A stretch of DNA of 64,000 nt from Hyphomicrobiales bacterium (GTDB taxonomy: Bacteria; Pseudomonadota; Alphaproteobacteria; Rhizobiales; Devosiaceae): positions 62,001 through 126,000 of the forward strand of contig JAIYDI010000042.1 in assembly GCA_027487555.1 (NCBI GenBank), written 5' to 3'. A program made the translations under genes and the position numbers. The notes beneath the pieces are model-generated. The model did not search any database. It saw only the letters and a list, made by a program, of their open reading frames with translations, and was not told the origin of the DNA. Each line of letters opens with the position of its first letter. Position 1 is the first letter of the stretch. Positions 48,201 to 60,200 of this stretch are shown piece by piece.

Positions 48201-51200
48201 AACTGGGCGACGGGGCTGGCCGACGCGATCAACTCCGCGCTTGGCGGCGCCGAAACCTACAAGAGCAATGGTGGCTCAGAGGCAGATGCGCATGTCCGCG
48301 TCGATGGCCTCGTGCAGACCGGCCTCAATCGTGAAGTCAACCTGGTCATCAAGTCGATCATCGACAGGAATCCGAGTCCAAGCGTCATCGATCCGGCGCT
48401 GGTGGTCGAATTGAACGGCCAGACTCTGGGTTCGGACAGCCCGGTGTCGGTTGCCCTGTCCAACAAGCCGCTCGCATCGAACTACCTGAAGGACCTCGGC
48501 GAGGCGCGCCTGCAACTGTCCCGGTATCGCGACGACGCGGCGCTCACCACCTTCTGGACAGGCGAGATCAACCGCATTGTCCGCGAGATGGTGTTCCTCG
48601 GTCTTGCCATCACCGAAACCGACAACACCGGTGCGACGGTGGTGATCCCGATCGAGCGCAATACGCCGACCGCGACGGTCAACCACATCTATGCCAATGC
48701 CGGCTATATCCTCGTGATCGCCGATGTGCTCGACGGCAACGGCACGCTCGACGCGCCGGGCGACGTCACCGTGCGGATCGAGAACCAGACCGAGGCTTTC
48801 CTCGACATCACCGGCATAACCGTGCCGGAGAATAATGGCGGCGTGTTCTTCAACGGCTTCCAGAACGAAGTCTCAAAGGCGCCCAACCCTAACGCAGCCA
48901 TCAACGCCATCAACCTGCAGAACATTGCTGCCAAGAATGATGCAAACGACGATTCCGCGGTGGAACACACCTGGACCGCCGGCATCGCGAACTTCAATGT
49001 AACCCCGACTTCCGATGCCGGCGAGCGGCCGGAAATCGTCATCATCAATACCTGGCTTCGCAACAGCCTCGATAAGCCCTGGCCGGGCATCACCATTTCC
49101 GGTGCGATCGATGCGATCACCTCCGGTGTGTTGATCGACAACTCGATCGGTTCCGGCGACATCACCATCAACGCGCAGATCGACAGCGCCGACCTCGACC
49201 TCATCACCGGCGGCTATGTGCTGGTCGATCTGCCGCCGGGCAGCATCTACTACACAGGCGGCAGCTCCTATGCGAAGTGGAAGGCGGCGCAGGACGGTGG
49301 GTATGGCGATGTGTCTTCGACGGACGCGAGTACCATCCTGGACCAGGGCGCGACCTCGGGCATCTCGGCGAACCGGATTTCCATTTCGGCCGAGTATATC
49401 GACCTCAACGGCTATGTCCGCTCCGGTCAGAAGGACTATGAGCTTGTCCTCGATGGTGCGACAAGGAACGAGATCGCCCAGATCGAGCGCGGCAATTACG
49501 GCCCCGGCCAGTACCTGCTGACAAGCGCCAGCACTGGCGCGTTCAACGCATATTGGGACACACAGACCAAGCAGATCGTTCTCGAGGAATTCCGCGTTCC
49601 CGGTGGCTCGATCACCTTCACCGGCAACCTCGTCAACACCGGCAATGGCGTCGTCGAGGCGCTCGGCGGCTATGTGCACGTGAAGGTGACGAACAACACC
49701 AACTACGATCTGGTGGTGAAAAGCATCGACGTGACGACCCGTGGCGCCGGTACCATCCGCTTCAACGACAAGGCCAAGTCCAATAACGGCGGCTATCTGC
49801 AAACGTGGTACCAGATGGAGGCGGACGGGTCCGTCACCACCCGCACCGCGTCCTTCAACCTGGTGCAGTCGACAGTTGGCATCAACAAGACGCGCTCCTT
49901 CGTCGAGGATCAGTTGAGCCGCGTTACGACGAATGGCTTCTTTGGCCAGGCGGCCTACAACGAGAGCTTTACCTACAATCCGGAATCCGGTTGGCGCTTC
50001 GGCTGGACGGTCGGCGTGGTCAAGGAAAAGCTGACGACAAATATCTACACCACGTCCAAATGGCTCGGCATCGATGCTCTTGCGGCTGACCCCGACGACA
50101 TCACCGAAACGCGGGTGCGGATCATCGGACAGCCGACGCTGATCGATAACTCTGTGTATTTCAGCCAGGACGCTGTCTACCGGCCCGCCTTAACCTTTCT
50201 TGGCTCGCCGACGCCGCTCGCCAATGTCAACGGGCTCGACCCCGATCACACCTATGTCGAGCGGACATTCAATACGGCCGCGCCGATAACGACCTGGACC
50301 GATCTGCCGACCATCAGCCACTGGTACGGCACCAAGGAATACCGCAAGCAGGAAGACATCCTCGAATCCCAGCAGACCAACGGGTCGCATACGATCCAGG
50401 CAGACCGGCCCGTGACAGTGCGCTTCATTGGCTACGATGAGGCGCGCGTGGAGATTGACTCCAACGGCTCCGGTCAGGTGCTGATCGAAAAGGGTATCTA
50501 CAACGATACCGGCCTCACAAAGATCAGCTCGGAAAACAACATCGAGACGATGACGGACACCTCCGTCGTGCAGGGTGTGCGGATCGAGCTCGAGGCCAAG
50601 AACGATATCGGCGAGGACAATGTCACCGGTGCCGATCCGACCGGCGGCACGCTCACCGGCATCAAGACGCTGCATGTGGACCTGGTTGACCAGTATCCGG
50701 ATGGGTACAAGCAGAACCCCAACACATTCGCCCGCCTCACGGTGCTGTCACGCACAGGTGGTGCCTATGTCGAGGAAATCTCCGGCGACATGCAGATCAT
50801 GTCCGTCGAGGCCAAGCAGGGCAATGTCGTGCTGGTCGCGCAGGGCGGCATCGTGTCGGCCGAGACGTCGCAGGGCGTTTTTGCGCAAGGCCTGGTGAAG
50901 GGCAACTCCATCGACCTCATCGCGGACCGCTATCTCGACCAGAGCACCGGGCTGCCGTCTGGTGCGCTCGGCGGCATCGGCCGGTCCGAGGCGCTGGCGC
51001 TGCAGATCGACTCCGGCAACCTCGCCGACCACCGCGTCACCATGCTCGCCGCCGGCAACATCTTCGTGCGGGAGATCGCCGGGGATATGAAGCTGATCAA
51101 GGCGCAGACCCTCGGCGACGTTTACATCAAGGTGGATGCGGGCTCCCTGATCGACGCCGACTTCACGGTCACCAAGGATATCCGTGCCTATGAGCAATTG

Positions 51201-54200
51201 CTCAGCGGTCTGTGGAGCGATCTGCAACTGACCGATGGCACCGGTGCGCAGCAGAAGATCGAGAACACGCTCACCGGCTACGAAAGCTGGAAACGCGGTG
51301 AGTATCAGGCCTACTGGAAGTTCAATGGCCAGTTCGACGGCACGACAGTCAAGCTGACGGCGACGGAATTCGCCTACATGCAAGCCAAGTTCGGCGTCGA
51401 TGCCCCCGATGCCATCGCCGCGCTCGAGGCCAGCCGCACGCAACAATACAATGCCATCAAGGGCATCTATGTCGACTACGGTGATGTCCAGCGTTCGGAT
51501 ATCGATGCCGCCTATGGGCAGTACTGGACCTACCGGAACACCCAGCCCAACCCCGCCGTGTTCGACGGGACTTTCCAGATCACCCTGAGCAATGCCGAGA
51601 GGTCGGCGCTTGAGGCGGATCTGCGCACCGAAGCCGCCAAGTTGGGCAATGTCGGCGGCGATATCGACACCTATGTCGCAGCTAACCTTGCGAACCGGAT
51701 TGCGGACGAAGAGTCACGCAGGACAGACGACTATCGCGACCTGCACAAGATGTTCGGCAGGCTTGGCGAGACGGCCCAGTCGTGGGACAAGACCGGCCTC
51801 ACCGGTACCTCTCTGTCGACCTACAAGTACCTGTTTGCCGTCGGCACCGTGCGGAACGAGCTGGTCGGTGGCATCAAGGTCTGGACCGAGGACGAACTGC
51901 TCTTCGCCTTCAACTCGGATATCTTCCGGCCGGTCACCGATACGGAAACGGTGATCGAATCAAACAATGTCGACGCGAATGGCAACCTGAAGCTCGACGC
52001 CAACAGGAATATCGGCAAGGTCGAGACCGACATCGTCATCGACCTCAGCGTGCCGGGCGCGAAATTGACCGACGACCAGAAGGTTGCTCTTGCTTCGGCT
52101 GAGCGCACCGACATCGTCTATGCGAGCCGTGTGGATCAGTTCACCGGCGTGTCATTCAGCGGCAACCAGGTGACCAAGTCGGGCGGCTGGTCTGGCTATG
52201 CCGTCGGTGACGAAATCTACATCGGCGGCGACACCACCAATGCGACCAACCGCGGCGTCTACCTGAAGATCAGCGCGATCAGCGGCAACACCGTGACCCT
52301 TGCCGGGGCAAGCTTTGGCACCGAGGTCGGGAAGTCGGTCACGGTCGCCAAGACCGTGCGCGATCCGCAGGGCTCCAGCGCATCGGTGAACTACATCATC
52401 GTCAACCGCCGGGACGACGTCGATGTTGCCATCGACGGAGACATCAACGCCCGCGCGGGTGGCGATATCTATCTCGGCTCCGAGCAGTTGATGAAGATCG
52501 GGACTGTCGAGGCGGGGTCCGCCGGCACGATCCGGATCAAGACTTCCGATGACATCGTCGACTCCACCGCTACGGGTGGCGTGAACTTCCGTGGCAGGGA
52601 TATCCTGCTCGAGGCGGCCGATGGTGAAATCGGCAAGCCGGGCAGTGACATCACCGTCGACATCTTCAGCGGTGGCGGCCTCACGGCACGTGCCGAGAAC
52701 GATGTCCGGATCACCGCGCCCACGACGGATCTGCTGATCCGCCAAGTGTACTCGCGTTCCGGCACGGCCTATCTGACCACCACGACCGGCTCGATCCTCG
52801 ATGCCACCAATTCCGGCACCGAGAAGATCCGTGCGCAGCATGTGGTTCTGACCTCCGCCGGCTCGATCGGCACCAAGGACAACCCGCTCGAAATCTATGT
52901 GACGGGCGACTACAGCAACGATCCGAGCGACAGTTCGCCCATCGGCACTGTCATCGCCAGTGCCCGCGGCGACATCGTACTGACCGCGACAGAGGGCGAT
53001 CTCAACGTCCGCAGGATCGTGTCGTCCCATGGCGACGTGGTGCTCAAGGCCGACCTTCTGTCCATTCTCGATGCCGGCTATGTCGCACCGGGCACCGGTC
53101 CGAACGACCTCGCCGACATCGTCGGCAACTCGATATCGCTCTCGGCTCGTGTCGCAATCGGCCAGGCCGGGAACGAACTGGATATCGACGGCTCCGCGCA
53201 GGCGACCGGCAGCATTCGGGCTTTCACCGATCTCGAGAGCATCTATCTTGCCGAAATCGCCGGCGACATGAACCTTGACCAGGTGGGCACACCAACCGAG
53301 ATTACCAATAATCTCAAGCCCTTGGCCTTCCTTGTCGCGCTGTCGGGCAGTATTCTGAATGCCCGTCCGGTCAACGCCACCGATCCGCGCAACATCGTGT
53401 CGCGCATGACCTTCCTCTCGGCCGCCAAGAATGTCGGCACCGAGGCGCGCCGCATCGTCAGCACAGTTGGTAATGTCGAAGGCATAGCGATCGACGGCAG
53501 CTTCTGGCTGCAGAATATCGGCGGCCTGATCGTCGGCGACGTGCAGTCCAACTATAGCGGCATCTCGGCAAAGTCGGCGGGCTATGTGATTGCCTCAAGC
53601 CCGATCGAGATCGTCGAGTCGTCCATCGCGCTGCAGGACATCCTCGAGTTCTGGGCCGAGGATGACGATGAACTGAGCGGCATTGGAGACGACGCACTCG
53701 TCGACAATGTTACCGTCAAGGCCGGCGTTACGCTCGAGGCCTTCAAGGAAGTGCGACTTCTCGCCGGCGACAATCTCTATGTCGAGGCCGGCGCCACGAT
53801 CATTGCCGGTGAGAAGATCACCATGGCGGTGGACTATCAGGAGTCCGGTGTGACCGACCCGGATGGCGACGCTGCGAATGGCGGCTATGGCGAGCTCAAG
53901 GGCAGCTTCACTGCGCCAGAAATCGAGGTCTATGGCGGTACACAGGCGGACTCCGTCCTGTTCCAGGTCGAGGCGCTCAACGGTGATACCCACGTCTTCG
54001 GTGGCACCGGCGACGACCTGGTTACCGTCGACCAGCTGGTCACCATGACCACTTACCAGGCCGTCGACATGAACGGCGTCTTTGCCAGGGACGCCAATGG
54101 CCGCGAGCTGCGTGACGAGCTGACCATCGATGGTCAGGACGGCAGCGACCGGACCCTGGTCAATGTTCAGGGCACAACTTCCGACTATGTGATCAACGTC

Positions 54201-57200
54201 GTCGACACGGGCTCGAAGCTCGATGCGCTCGATGTTCTGCAGGTCGAGGGCACCAGCCAGGATGACGTCTTCCTGATGCGTCGCGACATGGTTGCTAACC
54301 TGCACCGCACCGCGCCGGACACCTATGCCGATGCCTTCGAGCGCATCAACTACACGTCCGATATCAACGGCCGCGTCATCGTGAACGGCAACCAGGGTGC
54401 CGACGAGTTCTACTTCGACGACAACTCGGCGATCATGACCGTCGATGGCGGTCTGGGGAACGACAAGTTCCAGGTCGGCCAGGTTTTCGCCACGCCGCGC
54501 GATGCGGCAGCGATCGAAAGCGTGGAGGATCGCTTCGAGACGGTCGAGATCAGCTTCGGCGCCTATCTCAGCCGCGGCATTTCCTTGCCGACGGTGATGT
54601 ATGGCGGTGCCGGCCAGGACCAGTTTGTCGTCTACTCCAACAAGGCCGACCTGCGCCTTGAGGGCGAGGACGGTAACGACGAATTCGTGATCCGCGCGTT
54701 TGCGCTGGCCGATGGCACCAATGTGAAGGTCAATGGCGGCACTGGCGACGACGTCATCCAGTACAACGTCAACGCTCCGGTCGATATCGACGGTGGTCTT
54801 GGCTTCGACAAGATCGTCGTCCTCGGCACCGAGTTCGCCGACAACTTCGTCATTACCAAGGATGGTGTTTACGGCGCTGGCCTCACGGTGCGCGTTGCCA
54901 ATGCCGAAGCAATGGAAGTTGACGGGCTCGAGGGCAACGACACGTTCTACGTGCTCTCGACAGCCGCCGGCATCGTCACGACGATCATCGGCGGCCTCGG
55001 ATCCGACACGTTCAACGTTGCTGGTGATGTGACCAAGACCGTGGTTGCCGACAATGATGGCGACCAGGGTACGGTGACGCACACGGTGGAAAGTGCCGAT
55101 CCGCGCTTCAACGGACTGTTTGTCCGCGGCATCGACTTCAATGCCAAGGGCGCGTCCACGGCAACCGCGCAGATCGATGTGAATGACGGGCTGACCGTTC
55201 TCGAAGATGGCGGCGCAGCCTCGGTTGACGACTATACCTTCACTCTGCCGAGTGCCCCGGCTCTGGGGACCACGGTGTTCGTCACCATCTCGGCGGCGCA
55301 GGCCTCTGCGCTCACCACGGCGCGTCCGGGCGGCCCAGGCAAGACCATCCTGGTCTCGCTCGATGGCATCACCTATTCGGCTGCGGTCACCGTTGGGTTC
55401 ACCTCGGCCAACTGGGCCGCTGGCCAGACGATCTATGTGAAGGCCGAGAGCGATACCGCGCTCGAAGGCGAGCAGACCGTGGTCATCTCGCACTCGGCGA
55501 TCAGCACCGATCCGAACGACGCCGTCTATGGCATAGATCCGGCCACCAAGGCGCCGCGGTTTGATATCCCGAACGTCTCGGTGAAGCTGCAGGATGACGA
55601 CAAGCCGGAACTGCTGATCAACGAAACCGGCGGTTCGACGCAGATCTTCGAAAATGACGCTTCCGGCGACACCTACACGGTACAGCTGACCCGCGCCCCG
55701 AAGGTCGGGGAAGTCGTGACCGTGACGCTGAACGCCGGTACCGGACTGTCCTTGTCACAGTCTGTGTTCAAGTTCGGTCTCGTGGCCGACGCGCCCAATG
55801 GCATCCTCGCCTGGAACGACGCCCAGACCGTTACGGTCACAGCCTTCAACGACGGCATAGACAACCGGTATTTCTCGACCATCACCAACACGGTGACCAG
55901 CTCAGATCCGACCGGTCTCTACGCGGATGTCAGCGCTTCGCTGGTTTCGGTGGAAGTGGTCGACACCAATACCCCCGGCGTCGAAATCATCGAGACGGAC
56001 GGCTCGACGCAGGTGTCGCAGGCCGGCCAGACCGACAGCTACGACATGGTGCTGACGGATGCGCCCACAGCGGATGTGCGGGTGAACATCCTCGTCAAGG
56101 GCAAGGCGATGCCGGTGGTCGGCGGCCGGGTCCAGCAGGATGCCGATGGCTACTTCGTCACGTTCACCGCGGCCAACTGGAACCAGCGGGTCACCATCAA
56201 CCTCACCTATGATGCGACCGGGCTCGACTCGACCCAGAACGTCAAGGTGTTCAGCCAGCAGCCGCATGACCTGGTATCGATCCAGGGCCCGCTGTTCCTT
56301 GAGGGCGGCGTCGGTCCGACCGATCGCTCGATCACCCGTGCCGTAGTGCTGCCGGGCGAGACCAATGAGGAAGTCGAGCGCGACATCGTCGACGACGGCG
56401 TTCCCGACCTCGACCAGACCATCTTGTTCGCCGACACCGTGCAGGCCAACAACACCGGCAGGCTCACCGCCAACACCGTCACCGGCCTCAACATGCCGGG
56501 TGGCGTGCTGACTGTCGATAAGGGCGACGGCACCTTCGAGGATTTCGCCCGCGGCATCACCTACACGAACATGGGCGTCATCGAAGTCCTCCTCGGCAAT
56601 GGCGAGGACACGTTCCATATCGATAGCACCAACGAGCAAACCCTCACCGTCGTGCATGGCGGCGGCAAGTCCGACAAGCTCTATGTGCATGACAGCACGG
56701 GCCCGGTCGTGCTGTTCGGCGACACGTCGGCCAATGGGCTGCGCTACAATTCCGTCCCGGGCAACCCGGATGGCAGCGCCTACAAGTTCACCGAGTATGG
56801 TGATGACCTGATCGATGCATCGGGCGCAAATGGCATCGTGGTGCTCGACGGCGATGCGGGTGAAGACACAATTATCGGTGGCAACGAGGTGAGCTTCATC
56901 GCCGGTGGCACCGATGACGACAAGATCACCGGCGGCGTGGGCAAGAACTGGATCATCGGCGACAGCGCCTTCGATGTGGACTACGCCAAGCGGTTCGTGA
57001 TCATCGACGATACCGCGACGACAGCAGGCAAGGACATCATCACCGGTGGCGCCAATGCCGATGTCATCCTCGGCGACCATGGTCTGATCTGGCAGAAGGA
57101 CATGGACGAAGGCGTGCTCGACATGATGGTCGACCGCGAGGTTGTGCAGGTCCGGACCACCAACACCACAGTCGGCGGAAACGACGAGATCGACGCAAAG

Positions 57201-60200
57201 GCCGGCAAGAACATCGTGTTCGGCGGCTCGGGTGCGGATCGCATCCGGGGCGCCGGCGGCACCGATATCCTCTTCGGCGACAATGGCATCGCCAAGTTCG
57301 CCGATGGTCAGCCCACCGAGATCGAAAGCCAGAACCCGGAGGACGGCGGCAACGATCACATCACCACGTTCATCGGGGCCGCCGTTGTCGGCAACCTGCG
57401 CAATGTCGTGGTGGGTGGCTCGTTCGACGACATCATCGACGTCGAGGCGGGGGCCCCTGGCGTCGATCCGGGCAAGGCCGGTGACGTGATCCTCGGCGAC
57501 AATGGCTGGATCGTCTTCGACGATGCTGCCCTCGTTTCCTCGATCATCTCCTCCTTTGTCGATTTTGGCGGCAAGGACACCATCACCACCAGCGCCGGCC
57601 GCAACATCGTGTTCGGCGGGTCCGACGAGGACGACGTCACCTCCGGCGACGAGGCTGACGTGATCCTCGGCGATAATGGTGCCGCGTTCTTCGCGGCGGG
57701 CATCGCGTTCCGTGTGGAAACGACCGCCACCAACAAGGGTGCGAAGGACACGATCCGAGCCGGCGGTGGCAAGAACATCGTGATGGGCGGCGCTGGCGGC
57801 GATATCATCACCGCGGGCGATGGGACGAGCGTCATTCTCGGTGACAACGGCCTTGCGCTGTTCAACTCCGATGGCGAACGCCAGGTCGTCCAGACCATCG
57901 CTGCCGCCGACTTCGGCAATGACGAAATCACAATCGTCGACGGCAACCACATCCTTCTGGGCGGGTCGGGTGCCGATACCATCAAGGCGGGCGACGGCGA
58001 CAATGTCATCGTCGGCGACAATGGCGTCGCCAATTTCGAGGGCGATGAACTGGTGGCGCTGGTCAGCCAGTCCACTGCCTTCGATGGCATCGACACTATC
58101 GAGGCCGGCAATGGCTTCAACACCGTCATGGGTGGCGGTGCCGGCGACCAGATCACCATCAAGGATGGCGATAGCGTCGTGTTCGGTGACTATGGCTACG
58201 CGAAGTTCCTCGAAAATCAGGCGACGCTCGCCTTCTCGCTCGAGCCCGACAAGGGCGGTGCCGATGTTATCCGCGCCGGCAACGGCAACGCCGTGATCTT
58301 CGGCGGCGCTGCCGGTGACGACATTGCCAATGGCAATGGCAACAGCACCATCTTTGGCGATAGCGGGCTTGCCGAATTCGACAAGGGCGTGGTGACGCTG
58401 GCCTATTCGATCGCCACAAATACTGGGGGCAAGGACAAGATCGTCGCCGGAAACGGCAACAATGTCGCTCTGGGCGGAGCGGACGACGACGACATCACTG
58501 CCGGCACCGGCCAGACGGTGATGTTTGGCGACAATGGCTATGTCAGCTTCGTCAAGGGTTCTCCCACGCTGGTCTATTCCATCGACCCGACCATCGGCGG
58601 CAAGGACAAGATCCATGTACTCAATGGTGACCACATCGCTATCGGTGGCGCCGACGGCGACGAGATCACCACTGGGTCCGGCTCGGACATCATCTACGGC
58701 GACAATGCCCGCCTGGAGTTCGCCGAACTGGCGCAGAACGCTGCACCGGGTACGCCGCCCATCCTGCTGAAGGGCTTCGTCATAGCGCCGACGGCCGGTG
58801 GCGACGACATCATCGATGCGGGTGCTGCCAACGACATCGTCATCGGCGGCACGGGCAAGGACACGATCGAGGGCGGCGAGGGTGACGACCGGATTTTCGG
58901 CGACCACGCTCTTTTCGATGTGACCACGCCGGAAAACCAGCGCGTCATTGCCATCTATACCGGCGCCAACGACGGCGGAAATGACGACACGATCTATGCC
59001 GAGGCCGGCCATGACATCGTCTATGGCCAGCAGGGCAACGACCGAATCTGGGGTGGCGACGACGATCTCGTGGGTGGCCACAATGTCGTCGGTGGTACCG
59101 ACGGCAACGACACGATTTTCGGCGATAGGGGCGAAGACGTCATCCTCGGTGATAATGGCATTGTCGGACGCACCGTGGTCAGCGGCACGAGCTGGAAGAA
59201 CTTCACCTTCAAGCTCAACCCGACCATCCCCGGACGCGTGGATGCGCTCATGCGCGAGGTGGTGCTCTTCGACCATGCCGACCGGATCGGCGGCAACGAC
59301 ACGATCAATGGCGGGGATGGCGAAGATCGACTGTTCGGACAGCGCGGCAACGACACCATCAATGGTGATGCCGCGACGGACGAGATCGTCGGCGGCCTCG
59401 GCAATGACACGGTTACCGGCGGCGAAGGCAGCGACCTGATCCTTGGTGACGAGGGCCAGATCGTGCGGGCGCTGAGGGCCGACGGGAGCGCCATCCTCAA
59501 TTCGGATGGCACCTGGCATCGCGACATTGTGCTCGAAGAGGTTGCGCGCGCCGGCGGCGTTCTGCAGCTGTCGAGCAACAGGTCCCTTACCGGGCTCGGT
59601 GCCGCGAACTTCATGCTCGACTACGACGCGCTGCTGATCGGCGGGCGCCAGGGCAGCGACGGCAGCTATAGCCAGACCGGCTCTGGTACGTGGGAAACGG
59701 TGGCGATCGGCGTCACGATCGAGATCGGTGGGGATGATACGATCAGCGGCAATGCCGGCGACGACGTGATCTTTGGCCAGCGTGGCAACGACACTCTGCG
59801 CGGCGATGCAGGCAACGACACCATCTTTGGGGACGGCGCCAGCAACACGGCGGCCTTCGCCACCGACTTGCCGGGCATTGTCAACGGCTATAGGGTCATC
59901 GCAGCCGATCAGAGCCTCGGCCTGAACCTGCCGATCTATGGCGAACTGGTTGTTCCCTCTGTCAATCTCGTCCCAAGCGAGTTGACGGCTACGCAGCCGC
60001 AGATCGAACTCTATCCCTATGCCACCGGGTTCCTCGGTGACATGGCGGCGCGCGACAGCCTGATGATCAACGCAGGCGGCAGCTTCAACGTGCTGGCCAG
60101 CGTCGTCGGCGATGCGACCAATGCCGATACGCTCTACGGCGACGACACTATCTATGGTGGCGACAACAACGACATGATCTTCGGCGACAATGCCCGGTTC

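Noticed and set aside
55902-59519. A 1,205-codon open frame on the minus strand
   Set aside because: It lies wholly antisense to the RTX and Calx-beta region. The plus strand there encodes clear GGxGxD repeats, and the minus frame is open only because Gly/Asp-rich GC codons read backwards rarely give stops. No ribosome site or recognisable domain.
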